From Amoebophrya sp. A120 (taxonomy: Eukaryota > Sar > Dinophyceae > Syndiniales > Amoebophryaceae): a stretch of 64,000 nucleotides of DNA. Within the stretch, counting starts at the first letter, position 1. Each line of letters begins with the position of its first letter. Below, piece after piece: positions 43,933 to 54,156 of the stretch. The stretch spans positions 2,810,587-2,874,586 of the forward strand of contig CAJINV010000010.1 of the NCBI GenBank assembly GCA_905178155.1. Direction: 5' to 3'. A program made the translations under genes and the position numbers. A model generated the notes under the pieces. The model was not told the origin of the DNA and did no database searches. It saw nothing but the letters and a program-made list of their open reading frames with translations.

Positions 43933-46264
43933 TCACAACTGCGACGGCCCTAAAACTTTCGGCATCGGGACGACGGAGTACGGCACTCTCACGGTGTCGG
44001 ACGAGTAGGTTTCCATCCGGTTAAACCCTCGACTGCTAAATCCTCCAAAACCTCCATAGTCCTCCGGTTTGTTCCCCAACATTGCTTCTACAGCAGCATC
44101 TTCCACCGCGGTCATGCCCTTTGCAACCGCGATTGCGCCAAGATTATCGATTATCTGAGAAAGTTGCATCTAATTTCAAGTAGAAGTAGTAGTGCCCATG
44201 CAATGATCTTTAGCAGTTTCCGCATTACAAACGAATGCGCCTGTGAGTATGTTGACACCACGCACAATCCTTGCATGTCGTTTCGACTGATGGCAACTTA
44301 AAGACGCAGACGACCTAGCTAGAAGATAACCAACACAAACCATTTACCTGCTGCTCGTTCGTCGCCCCCAGTAAAGTCGTTGTCGCGTTTCCATTCCGAA
44401 TGCTCCAGGCTAAGGCCAATTGCCCGACCGAGCAGCCCAACTCTTCTTCTGCGTACTTGGCTAACTTCTCCACCTTCTCCATCGTACCGTCCTTCACCCA
44501 GGTTTGCACTTTCTTCTCCACAAACTCGTACCCCGGAGTACTGGCTCGGGACCCCTTCGGGATGTTCCCCTTCAGGTACTTGCCGGTTAGGAGACCTGAC
44601 GCTAGCGGGGACCACGTCGTCGTTCCCATGTGGTACGGCGCGCGGAAGAGGGGGAAGTACTCCTTTTCAAACCTCTCGCGCTGGAACATGTTGTAGTGCG
44701 GTTGTTCGAAACAGGGAGGCTCGAGCCCGTACCTGGGATGGGATGAGATTTGGATTTTTTGCGTAATACGGAGTAAATCTAGTACAAGTACTTCAAAATC
44801 CTGAGTGTTGTGCTTTGTCGTGGATCAGGAACTGGATGAGCTTCTCACTCTAAGGTAAAGATAAAGTAAGTTGAAGCTTAAATTAATATTTACATTGCTT
44901 GACTTCCGGGTTCTGGTAACGCATACCCCCGGCGACAGGTGACCTTGACAGGTGACCATGACAGGTGACCTTGACAGGTGACCTTGACAGGTGACCTTGA
45001 CAGGTGACCTTGACAGGTGACCTGGACAGGTGACCTGGACAGGTGACCTGGACAGGTGGGCGCGACAGGTGTTGGCGACAGTCGAACGCCCTTGCCCCAC
45101 TAGCGTTGCGCGCACTAAGCGACCACGCGCGCGCCTGGTGTGAGGCAACCCGATGCCGAACTTCCTGCCCCCACTAGTGCCTCGTGCACTAAGCCACTAT
45201 GCGCGCGCCTGGTGTGAGGCGAGGGGCGGACGCTGTCCGCCCCGATGCCGAACACCCTTCCCCCACTAGTGCTTCGCGCACTAAGCCACTATGCGCGCGC
45301 CTGGTGTGAGGCGAGGGGCGGACGCTGTCCGCCCCGATGCCGAACACCCTTCCCCCACTAGCGCCACTAGGGATGGGCACAAGGCCCCAGCGTGGGGACC
45401 CTGTCCCCACGCGTGGACCTTGTTTGTAATGCTGATTTACCTTGAGAAGGAGATTTGTAATGCATAAATGCAATTACTTTATAAGTACATTTTCGCAATC
45501 CAGTAGGCCTCCGTGTACTGTTGCGCGCTCCACTCGCTCGTTCCCCAGTAGTGCGCCTGGCTATCCTGTGCAAAAGTATCGTACTCGTACTGATTGCAAA
45601 TATGCATGACAAAAGTTTTTCCTAACGGAAAACCGCATTACAAATTCCTCCAGCACCTCCCTTCTTGCCAAAATTTGTGATGCAATTCATACTATTACGA
45701 TGCTTTAGCTTTTCTTTGCAATGCATATTGCCCACTTCGCACCAAATCTGTCATGCTCCTCACCACCGTTTCCGTCGGGGTCAAGTGGTCTGGTCGGTGG
45801 CAGAACACCATGTCGACGTAGTCGATTTGTAACCTTTTCAACGACGCTGCTAGCCCCTCGCGCAGATGTTTCCGGCTCAACCCCCGCTGGTTTGGCCCCG
45901 GGCCGCCCCAGAAGATCTTCGTGGTGATGATTAAGTCGTGCCTCTTCCAGCTGTCCGGATCCTCCTCCTGCAGCTCCTTCAAAGCCTGGCCGAACACCAG
46001 CTCCGCCGCGCCCTGGGGGTTTCCATACGTTTCCGCGTGGTCGAACAGGTTGATGCCGGCCTTGCGGCAGATTTTGCAAATCGACTTCGCCATGTCAATC
46101 CCCTGCCGGTCTTTCAAGTCGGGTTTCACGCCGTACGTCGCCCAGAAACCGAAGCTGAGGACGGACACCTGGAGACCGGTGTTGCCCATCATGCGCATCG
46201 GCATGGAGGACGGATCCACTGGGGTGGAGAGCAGTTGCGCAATGCGAGATTTGACGGCGCTCAT
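43933..46264 (-). CDS. Kv-beta type aldo-keto reductase (AKR6-like)
   Basis: Starts at the ATG at 46264 (MSAVKSRIAQ) and ends at the TGA at 43933. NADPH-binding (alpha/beta)8 barrel; relatives reduce aldehydes and ketones or act as K+ channel beta subunits. Motifs: MGNTGLQVSVLSFG at the start; INLFDHAETYGNPQGAAE with catalytic Asp and Tyr; LIITTKIFWGG with the Lys; DMVFCHRPDHLTP with His where animal Kv-beta usually has Asn; YWGTSEWSAQQ; CFEQPHYNMFQRERFEKEY; TTTWSPLASGLLTGKY; cofactor loop ATTTLLGATNEQQ; NLGAIAVAKG near the end. One introner (45562-45727) removed precisely gives SGQAHYWGTSEW. The next intron (about 44850-45505) holds minisatellites and a partial introner; exons between EAYW and GLEPP are not resolved. 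A GT-AG intron joins TNEQQ to IIDNLGAI. Confidence 0.92.
44934..45075. repeat. 13-bp minisatellite, about 11 copies
   Basis: Tandem units of the type TGACAGGTGACCT inside the large intron of the aldo-keto reductase gene. The middle units are almost identical; the edge units vary (CTGGACAGG, GCGACAGG). Recent expansion by slippage is likely. Confidence 0.9.
45097..45365. repeat. 92-bp tandem repeat with internal hairpin
   Basis: Units begin at CCACTAG at 45097, 45171, 45263 and 45355. The last two full units are 92 bp and nearly identical; the first is 74 bp. Each full unit has a perfect inverted repeat GGGGCGGAC-GCT-GTCCGCCCC (45223-45243 and 45315-45335). All lie inside the aldo-keto reductase intron. 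Confidence 0.9.
45390..45412. repeat. Perfect 10-bp hairpin
   Basis: GCGTGGGGAC, loop CCT, then the exact reverse complement GTCCCCACGC. It lies just right of the 92-bp repeats and beside a partial family A introner. Whether it acts in RNA or DNA is unknown. Confidence 0.85.
45420..45505. mobile_element. Partial family A introner fused to satellite DNA
   Basis: Has the family A interior (TTTGTAATGCTGATTTACC, then TTTGTAATGCATAAATGCAA) and a right terminus TTTTCGCAATCCAGTA that abuts the coding sequence EAYW of the reductase. The matching left arm is absent; satellite repeats occupy its place. Probably an introner into which the satellites expanded. Confidence 0.7.
45562..45727. mobile_element. 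Introner, family A
   Basis: 166-bp element, left end TATCCTGTGCAAAAGTATCG, right end CTTTTCTTTGCAATGCATA with extra bases in the arm. Flanks CTGGC / TTGCC match at three of five positions. Excision gives VRSGQAHYWGTSEW, a Kv-beta core motif. Confidence 0.88.
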
Positions 46265-49200
46265 TCTGTGATGGGGTTTGCAGGTAACGCTCAATCTCAA
46301 GCACTCTATCTTGGGTCTCGTGGCAACAAATAATACAAGGGTCCTCTAAGTCTGCCTCCTATTCTTGACACACAGCGAGATCTCGGCATGGGTTTTTCAG
46401 ATCGGCAGGGATGATATGCATATGCCTGTGAGTTTAAACATCGTGGCATTGTATCCATCCGCGCTTTGATTTGACATGAGGCCGCAACCAACTACAAATG
46501 CCACGACGACTGCTCAAGCCCAACGAGACACAAAAATGCTATGACACGTTCCAGCGCTGGCGCCGCGGGGGAACACTTACGAATTGCGCGGTTTATATGC
46601 ACGCGCCAGCCCCCCCCTTCAGCTCAAGGTCTCACACAAGAGTACTTCTAGGCCCGAGCGATTCACGGCAATCGGGCCAGTAGTCTTACCATTGTGCGGC
46701 TGAGTGTGTGAGATGATTCCGACCAAGCCACTTCTGCTTCTGCTTAGAGACACAGCCAATCCCTAACCCTTGCTATGGGGTCGTCAACGTTGTATTTGCC
46801 TCAGACCGTAAAAAAAATTCTGCGCGCATTTTTTCGCGGCGCAAAGCTAGTAAACCTGTGCACGCTAGTGAGGGGCTGACTTGAACGCGGTTGGTTTTAG
46901 CTAGCTTGTCAGCAGCAGTGCTCTAGTAGGTAAGTGAGTATTGACGCGAAGGGGGGTGGGGCGCTGGGGGTTCTTCTGTGGCTGATGTTTTCACCTAGAA
47001 AACGCCGGGCGCGCGCAATATTTTGCTCCGCTTCCCCGATTGCTCTCTCCGTGCAGGTATTTGCCGCTATGGCCTGGATCAGCGTGTGAGGCTGGCGCCC
47101 CGAGAGATGTCTACACAGGCCCTGGCCTCGTCGTCTCTAGCGGGCACCACGCATATATGTTGGCCGCGAAGGCCTTTCCGGAGCCCTTCCAAAAAGGGGG
47201 GGCCGGAGGGGTGCCCGGAACCCTAAAAAAAAGCCTATTGATTTTTCTTCGAATCACGATGGTGCTACCCCTCCCCAAAAGGGGTCCCGGAACCCCTCTG
47301 GGAACCCTTCCCGAAAGGCTCTCGGGCTTTTCGCATTTTGACGAAAAAGCCGCAAAGGCAAAAAGCGCGCGCGCCTGCCGGTACACGCGCGCACAGTTGC
47401 GCCAACTTAGAAACAAGGGAAGGCGCAGCCGCGGCCGGTTCCGTTTGCGCCCTCGACTCCGACCGACTTGCACAGATTGAGGCCCATTGTCTAGCGGCTG
47501 GACTGCAAGAGGACCTGCTGCAGCACCTCCAAGCTGCAGGGGCACTCCGAGGCAACTCCGTGGAGCAGCAGCGCCGGATAGCTCCGTCTTTAGCCACTGA
47601 GAAGGGCTGCGAAGAAGCTAACTAGGTCATTAGGTGTGCAACACAGTGGGGGGCTATACGTGTGCAACATGATGGATATCAAATACAAAAAAAGGCGCGC
47701 GGAAAATTTTTTACAGCTTGAGGCAAATACAAGTTTGACGACGCCATACTTGCGCCATTGTTGACACTACACTGGGCACATTTTGCAGCGCGCGTCAAAG
47801 GCAGTGCTTGCGCAAACGCCGCACGGCGCGTGCCCGCGGCCGGCGCCCGCGGCCCGGCATGCAAACAAATACGACGGGGGAGGGCCGCGCGGGCGGGCGC
47901 GCGCGGCGGGGCCGGCGGCTCGCAAATTAATCTAGCCCGCCGGCGGGCCGGCCGGCCCAGGGGCGGAAATGCCGGGCGCTACGGCGCGCGCCCAATGAAA
48001 TCGCTGCCACAAAACACAAGGCGGGGCGGAGTCCACGCGCAGCCCGCCCGCCGCCTGGCCAGCCGGAACACCCCCCGGGCCTGTCATTCCGCGGGGCGAG
48101 GCCGGGCAAGAACGCGAAGGAACGCGCGCCGCCCGGCCCGAGAGCGGGGGCATTTGGCGCAGTCAGGCCATTCTTGACCAAGAGCATCCATCGCCGGAGC
48201 GAGACAGCGGCGGACGCGGTCGGGCGCCTCTGGGTTGTTCTTCGGGGGTGCGTAAGGCGGTAAACCGCGCCACGCTATTGCCGCGCCGCTAGGGCCCACC
48301 GTTTTCGTTTTTCCCAAAACGGCGGGCGCGGGGGGGCAGCGGCCCTAGCAAGCTTGGCACCCGCCGACCTTACGTTACTACCGGGGAACCCGGCCAATGC
48401 CCGGCGGGCGGCCCTGCAGCTTGCATGCTGCGCGGGGTGGCCGGCGCTCGCTCGCATGCCCGCCCGGGGTGGGGGGGTGTGGGCGCGCTCGCAAAACAGC
48501 CGGCCTACCCTGCCTCGCCCAACCGGGCCGCCCGAGCGAAGAAAGCCGCCGCACGACGGACGGTCGGACGATGAACGCCCGGCCCACTACGCCTTCCGAA
48601 TTTCGCCCGGGCCCAACCGCCCCCGCCCGCCTTGGCGGCGCGCGGGACCCTCTCACTCCCGGCGAGCCAGCAAACCACCCAACCAACCAGGCCGGCAGAA
48701 CACGGCGGCAATGCAGGGCATCAGGGCGGACGGGGCCGCCCGACACAAAGGCCAAGAGCGCGCGCCGCGTTCTGCTCGTCTGAAATCGACGCGAACCGTC
48801 CCACCATATGGACAGCTATCCGCAGCGTTTGTTCCGCGGTGCCGTTTTTGAAGTCCGCGGCGCTGCGGCTGCGGGCTGCGAACGAGCGGCCCGAGGCGGA
48901 GCGCCAGCCCCCTCATGCGCGACCGACGCCCGCCAAATAGGTCGCGAAAAAAGCCCAGGACTGAGGCTGCAACTTGCAAGCGAATTCAAAAGCGCAACCC
49001 TCCGCGCCGCTCGGGATGAAATAGCAACCACCTGGGGCGCAGGCAATGAGCTCGCTCTCGTGTTTTGCGTCGGTTCTTCTCGGATGCCTTGCGCAGATCG
49101 CTGGCCAGCGTCCAGACCTCGGAACGCTGCACCTCAGGCACACACGCCGCCGCGGCACATCCGCAGCGCCCGGCTTCAGGCACATCCTGCCACAGCCGGA

Positions 49201-49957
49201 AACACACACACGCCGCCAACCAGGCGAACGCAACGACCGGCGAACGCAACGACGCATCGCCCGGGCATCTAAAACAGGAAGCGCGCGGAAACTATACGCC
49301 CTTCTCTCCTTTCGCATCGACCGTCGAAACGTGCGCGCATGCACCAGACGGAAGCCGAACACACAGCACCGCGCAACGTGCTGCAGAAGACGAGTCACGC
49401 CCTCACTCAGTCATCATGGCGCGCGATACAACCAAACAGAGGTACGACTGCTTGGCCTCTGTTTTGGGCTCCTTTACCAAGATTTGGCGTAGTCTGGTTC
49501 TTTTCTTTATCAGCGAAGGTACAGGTCGTGGGAGCGGGGCCACGGGAAGCAATTGCTGAGGTTCGCGCTATGATAACCCTGTTTTCAGTCTGTCCTCATA
49601 GTCGTCGCATCCCTATCTAGTGTTGCATTCAGTCAAATTAATAAGGCGAGTTGCAGCCAGGCAGCTCATTCTCATTCACCCTGTAGCCACAATGAGGAAG
49701 AGGAACTGTGAGCAGCTATAGGTAGCTCGTCAAGAAGATGAAAGTAATCACAATCCACCAGAGACAGAGTGGGGGTTTTAGTATAGCTTTAGCACGAACA
49801 GGACAAAAACTTCCACATGATGTTGCTTCAACTAACACCCTCCATCTCCCCACAGACGCGCTTGAAAAATGTTTTTCCGAATCGCGTGCGCAGGCAAAAA
49901 AACCAACCTCCACCACTGAAGGTTCACTCCGCATCCAGAAACGCCTGCTCACCGCAA
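46265..49957. other. Longest intergenic gap, mostly GC-rich island
   Basis: Between the 49958-52537 gene stop and the reductase start. About 46550-49420 is GC-rich in blocks, broken by moderate sequence near 46700-47000 and 47620-47770. Palindromic patches such as CCAAAAAGGGG-like sequence occur near 47190-47330. Many long open frames on both strands carry no domain signature. The 49560-49957 end is ordinary sequence, likely 3' flank. Confidence 0.55.
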
Positions 49958-52537
49958 CTACACAAACTCCTCCAACATGGACACAATATCCTGCTCGTCG
50001 ATCTTCCGAATGTCCTTCACCACGGGTTGGTTCATTTCCTTCGCGTGTAGTTTGTCCTCCAACTTCACGGACCACGGAATCGCGTTCTGCAGCCCCTGCT
50101 TTCGGTTCGCGTACTCATCCAAAACCGCGATCCTGTTCGGAATACACTTCTTCTTGTTGTTGGGGTTTTTCGTCGTGGAAGTCGTGGCAGATGAACTGCT
50201 TGTTCCCCCTGCACTGCTCTCCGTGATGTTCAGCCGGTCCAAATCGTGCGCGAGGTCGGAATCGGACTCGTCGTCCATCGCGTCTAACTCATCCTCCGCA
50301 TTCCCCGCCCGTCTGCTTAACTTCGTCTTTCTCTTTTCCTATGCATTACAAAAGCATCGTACTAGTAGAAATTGCAATACAAATTGGCTCAGCATTACAA
50401 ATTGAATTTCTGATGCTGTTTTACCTTCGGAAAAATATTTGTCATGCATAATTGCAACTACGTCGAGTACGATACTTTTGCACTGCATATTTCGGCTTTT
50501 TTCTCAATCTCCTTTTTCGTGGTGTTCTGGAATTGCTCCTCCTCCTCTGGATCGCAGGCTTTTCATATCAGAGCGCACAACTCCCCCTCCCCCGCATTTG
50601 TGTTGCATGAACAGCAAGACAAACACCAGCACACGTGGAGCCTGTGCATGACAAATTCAACATGTGCCTAGTGTAGTACCGTCTGGGTTCCTTCCGAAAT
50701 CTGTCATGCATAATAGCGATACAAGGGAAGCACTTGAATGTGGAATTTTGCATGACAAATGAGGGGAAGGGGAGTTCGAGTTTTGCACTCTCATATTCCA
50801 TCGGTACTTCATCGGGCAGATGTGCTCCTGGCAGTTTTGAAACGGGGACAGCCCCCACATCGTGAAGGAGTCGGTGAGAGGAATGTCCCGCGGTCGACGC
50901 TTATCCTGTGCAAAAGTATCGCACTCGTATAAAAAATGCCAGACTAGCATGACAAATCTGGTTTCTTAGGTAATTTAGCATGACAAATTCAATTTTTGAT
51001 GCTGAGCGAATTCGTAATGCAATGTATACTACTAGTACGACGCTTTTGCAGTGAATAACGCTTCTCGCAGCAGTCGATGAGCTCCCCGTTCACGTAGGCC
51101 ACGGCGAGGCGGTCCGCGTAGGTGACACTGATGTGGTAGTTTTTACGATGTGTTGCATCGACGCAGGCAGTAACACCAGTAAATGCGACCTACGTGCGCC
51201 ACGAAAACACTTTGTCATGTGATAACCATCGATCCATTGCAAAGACGATTATGTCATGCAAAAGCAAATGGAAAGAACACCCCTAATACCTCTCCGGCTC
51301 TTTGGAGTAAAACGCCATCTGCTTGTAGAGCCACCCGTCCAACGCCTCCACCTTGAACAAGTCCACCCACGCCTGCGCCTCCACGTTGTCTCTTGGTGGT
51401 AGAAACGGTCTTTCTATCACCACCGGAATAAACCGTTTGAAAGCTTCTAGTATCGGAAGTTTTGCGGCGTTCATGTCGTACAGCTTCTTTTATGCTGTGC
51501 AAAAGTATCGCGCTCGTACTACTTAATTGCAAATATGCATGACAAATCTCCCCCCTAAGGTAAAACAGCATCACAAATTCCACTTTTGTTCTTGCCAAAA
51601 TTTGTAATGCAATTTATACTAGTACGTTACTTTTGCAATGCATATCTTTTCTATCAAGACGTCCTGGATCTCCGCCCTACTCCTGGAACACAGGGAAACA
51701 AAGGGGACCATGCACTGCACGCGGTAGAAGGGTTTTCGGAACTTGTTATGCACCTTATCCGTGTCGGAAATCGGCCAGACGAGCAGGCCGAGGAAGAAGC
51801 AGATATACACCGCGAAAGTAATGGCACTATTGGTAATTGCAGTCATAGATTGCAAATCTTTATCAATCTTAACGTAGATCCGCATGACAAATTTCAACTT
51901 CCATGCTGAGGAAATTTGTAATGCAATTACCGGTAATAGCACCCTACTTTTGTGATGCGTAACAGAGGATGGCGAAGCTTTTCCAGGTGCCGTCCGCGAG
52001 ATTTCGGTAGAGCTTCAGCTGAATCCAGGAGCTGAACCACAGATTATCGTAGTTGTTCTGCCCCATTTTCTTATTTGTTATGTGCGCTTAGTCGACGTTA
52101 TCGTAGGGTGCAGAAGTTCGGTACCGCCGAACAATCGGCGGTGTGTAGTCGCGTTCCTGTCCACCTCTTTCTGGATCGATATTTACAGCGATGTTGATGC
52201 TGCAAGCCGGATTTCACCTCCCCTGAAAACTACAGCGGCGCCGGAAAAAGATTGCGGTCGACCACCGGTCCTGATGGTAACCAGCGGGTGGGGGCTCGTT
52301 AGCGGCCGGAGCTGGCTGCTGCGCCCCTGCTGCTGCCTTTCGTCTAGGTGAGGTATCTGCTGTTAGAGAGGATGAAATTGCTGGGGAAGGCGGTTCGTCG
52401 ATGTTGTATACGCGAAGTTGCTTGAGATTGTACGCTGTTTTCCTGCGGCGCTTGATCTTATTCCGAATGGAGCTGTGGCAAGATAATTCCGTGGAGAGGC
52501 TGAGATATGAGAGCTCCCCGAAAGAGGATGCCGTCAT
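49958..52537 (-). CDS. Uncharacterised membrane protein
   Basis: Starts MTASSFGELSYLSL at 52537 and stops at 49958. A disordered basic/Pro-Ala head is followed, after a GT-AG intron ending near 52066, by NLWFSSWIQLKLYRNL and a strong hydrophobic segment (AITFAVYICFFLGLLVW). Then come a soluble region (FKRFIPVVIERPFLPPRDN, WVDLFKVEALDGWLYKQ, YADRLAVAYVNGELIDCCEK), a stretch with paired Cys (FQNCQEHICPMKYRW), a charged helix and an acidic tail (DAMDDESDSDLAHDLDRL). Five introners lie in it (50340, 50566, 50901, 51491 and a decayed one near 51826); removal restores DVLIEKKLYDMNAAK, CCEKRRPRDIP and KYRWKACDPEEEE. I do not recognise the family. The first ~15 codons are duplicated at 54032-54105. 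Confidence 0.62.
50340..50489. mobile_element. Introner, family A
   Basis: 150-bp element, ends TATGCATTACAAAAGCATCG and CGATACTTTTGCACTGCATA. Flanks TTTCC / TTTCG differ at one base. Excision gives EKKAEKRKTKLSRR. Confidence 0.92.
50566..50795. mobile_element. Introner, family F
   Basis: 230-bp element, left end TATCAGAGCGCACAACTCCC, right end GGGGAGTTCGAGTTTTGCAC then TCTCATA (a 6-bp addition in the arm). Flanks TTTCA / TTCCA differ at one base. Excision gives KYRWKACDPEEEE. Confidence 0.9.
50901..51057. mobile_element. Introner, family A
   Basis: 157-bp element, left end TATCCTGTGCAAAAGTATCG, right end CGACGCTTTTGCAGTGAATA. Exact duplication ACGCT (50896-50900 and 51058-51062). Excision gives DCCEKRRPRDIPL. 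Confidence 0.93.
51491..51644. mobile_element. Introner, family A
   Basis: 154-bp element, ends TATGCTGTGCAAAAGTATCG and GTTACTTTTGCAATGCATA. Exact duplication TCTTT (51486-51490 and 51645-51649). Excision gives DVLIEKKLYDMNAA. Confidence 0.93.
51826..51961. mobile_element. Decayed or truncated family A introner
   Basis: The interior is family A (GCATGACAAATTTC, GAAATTTGTAATGCAATTACC) and the right arm reads CTACTTTTGTGATGCGTA, but the matching left TIR is missing; shorter inner arms GCACTATTGGTAATTGCA / TGCAATTACCGGTAATAGC remain. No clear 5-mer pair. Joining AILCYA to ITFAVYICFF across it would complete a transmembrane helix. Confidence 0.7.
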
Positions 52538-52565
52538 GGTGAGTTGTACGAATTGATTTTATAGG
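52494..52565. repeat. Direct repeat copy 1 at a gene start
   Basis: About 70 bp covering the first codons and upstream edge of the 49958-52537 gene (GAGCTCCCCGAAAGAGGATG, then CCGTCATGGTGAGTTGTAC). A near-identical copy lies at 54032-54105 with one 3-bp insertion and a few substitutions. The GC-rich island lies between the copies. Confidence 0.9.
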
Positions 52566-53320
52566 AGGAGGGTCACAAACCTAACCCTTAGGTCCGCACC
52601 GGACTTACGGACCACCTTATATCAAACGGGCCGGGGGCCTAATTCCATTTCAAACCAACTTCAAACTCATTTCAAACATTTTCGAAATTGCGCTTTTCAG
52701 GTTAGAGTGAGCGGCCTGCTTGGGCTCTCCGAAGCCCTCACCGAAGGCGCCAAAGGGGCCCGCTTTGGAACGCAGGAGAGCTCAATCTTCAGCCAGCAAA
52801 CAATCCTGCCACACAATTATAGAGCCCTCCCTAGGCTAAATTGGAACGACATACCGCCACGAATGTCCCCAGTCAAAGAACCCGAATTCCAGTGCCTGCG
52901 CCCCCCGCGGCCCTGCGTAAGAAATACATAATTCCCCAAAATAGAAACTGCCACCCCTCTTGCATGCCGGCAGAAAGGGTCCCCGGGGCTCTCGTCGCGG
53001 GGGCCTTCATGCCTCTACCTTCGAAGGAAACACCTCCACCGGGGCCCCGCCTGTTGTTGCACATGCCACACACAGCGGCGCAACGCGACAGATGTGCCCG
53101 TGCCTGGCTGCCTCCTAGCAGACCCATCAGACCCCAATGCGCGAGCAGCCCAGGCCCAACGACCACAACAAGCAACCGGGGGGCAACCCGACAGGTAGAG
53201 CTCAGCGCCCGGGCTACAGCAGACGTTGATCTCCATTCAAGTCAGGTGGCCAGCATTCGCCGGCGCGAAGCGCCGGCCCCAGCAGAAGCGGGGACGACCT
53301 CACAAAAAGACGACTGCAGT

Positions 53321-53480
53321 CCGGCGTTTGAAGTTGGTTCGAAAAATCCAATCCGCCGTTTGAAGTTGGTCCGAAAAACCCAATCCGGCGTTTGAAGTCG
53401 GTCCGAAAAGTCCAATCCGCCGTTTGAAGTTGACCGGAAAAACCCAATCCGCAGTCTGAACCAAATTCAGTCCAAAAAAG
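53321..53480. repeat. 32-bp tandem repeat, about 4-5 units
   Basis: Units starting CCGSCGTTTGAAGTTGGT at 53321, 53353, 53386, 53417 and a diverged one at 53449 (CCGCAGTCTGAACC). Each contains CGAAAAACCCAATCC-type sequence. It lies inside the GC-rich island upstream of the 49958-52537 gene. Confidence 0.88.
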
Positions 53481-54031
53481 TCTGGGCCTGGATTCTAACA
53501 TGGCGGATTTTTTTGGACTGTTTTTGGACTGTTTTTGGATTGACCTGGATTGCTGCCGGATTGTCTGTCGGACTGATCTGGACTGCCTGCTTTCGCAGTG
53601 CGGGTCTTCGGCTGCTAGAAAGAGCAACCGCCGCCGCCTGCGCTCGCTCGGCGTCCCAATGGCAGCCAACAGGCGCGCCGCCTCTTGTGCCTTTGGAGGG
53701 GCGGAGGGTCGCAAGATTAGGCTTCTCCGACTGCGCTTTCCGCTTGCAGCAGCAGCAACATTAAGACCAAGCGCAGAAGCCAGGGGGAGTTGGCTTGGAC
53801 GTTCGCAAGACACTACTTGCCCCTCCTCCCTCGGCGGTCCGCCTCACGCCAAAAGCTGGCGCGCATTTATATGGCGCAGGGGATGAAGGCAAGGCTCTGC
53901 TGTGCCTTGGCCGTGCTGTCGCCTACTCGGCCACCCTGGACGGAGCGGCGCTCGCCCTCATGGCTAAGCATGGAGAAAATGAACCGCATTAACAACGCGG
54001 CGCCCATCATTGATTTGTCTGCTTCCATTGG

Positions 54032-54105
54032 AGGAGGCTGAGATATGAGTAGAGCTCCCCGAAAGAGGATGCCGTCATGGTGAGTTGTACAAATTGATTT
54101 TGTAG
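54032..54105. repeat. Direct repeat copy 2 (orphan start-codon fragment)
   Basis: Copy of 52494-52565. Read on the minus strand it begins MTASSFGEL like the real gene, then hits a stop after about 23 codons. Either the gene's 5' end was duplicated or the intervening island arrived by an event that copied the target. Confidence 0.85.
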
Positions 54106-54156
54106 TTGTTCGATCACAGAGCGGGGGCAAACATGATTTCTTGTGCTTTTTGCAAA

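Larger units (their letters stand above)
52538..54156. other. Intergenic gap: GC-rich island between direct repeats
   Basis: About 1.4 kb (52590-54000) of GC-rich sequence between two ~70-bp direct repeats. It contains the 32-bp tandem repeat at 53321-53480 and a run of related GGACTGTTTTT motifs near 53510-53570. Long open frames on both strands carry no domain signature. Confidence 0.65.

Noticed and set aside
44934-45365. CRISPR array
   Set aside because: Tandem 13-bp and 92-bp units without unique spacers, inside a eukaryotic intron.
46550-49420. rRNA gene cluster in the GC-rich block
   Set aside because: No conserved rRNA core sequences that I can recognise are present.
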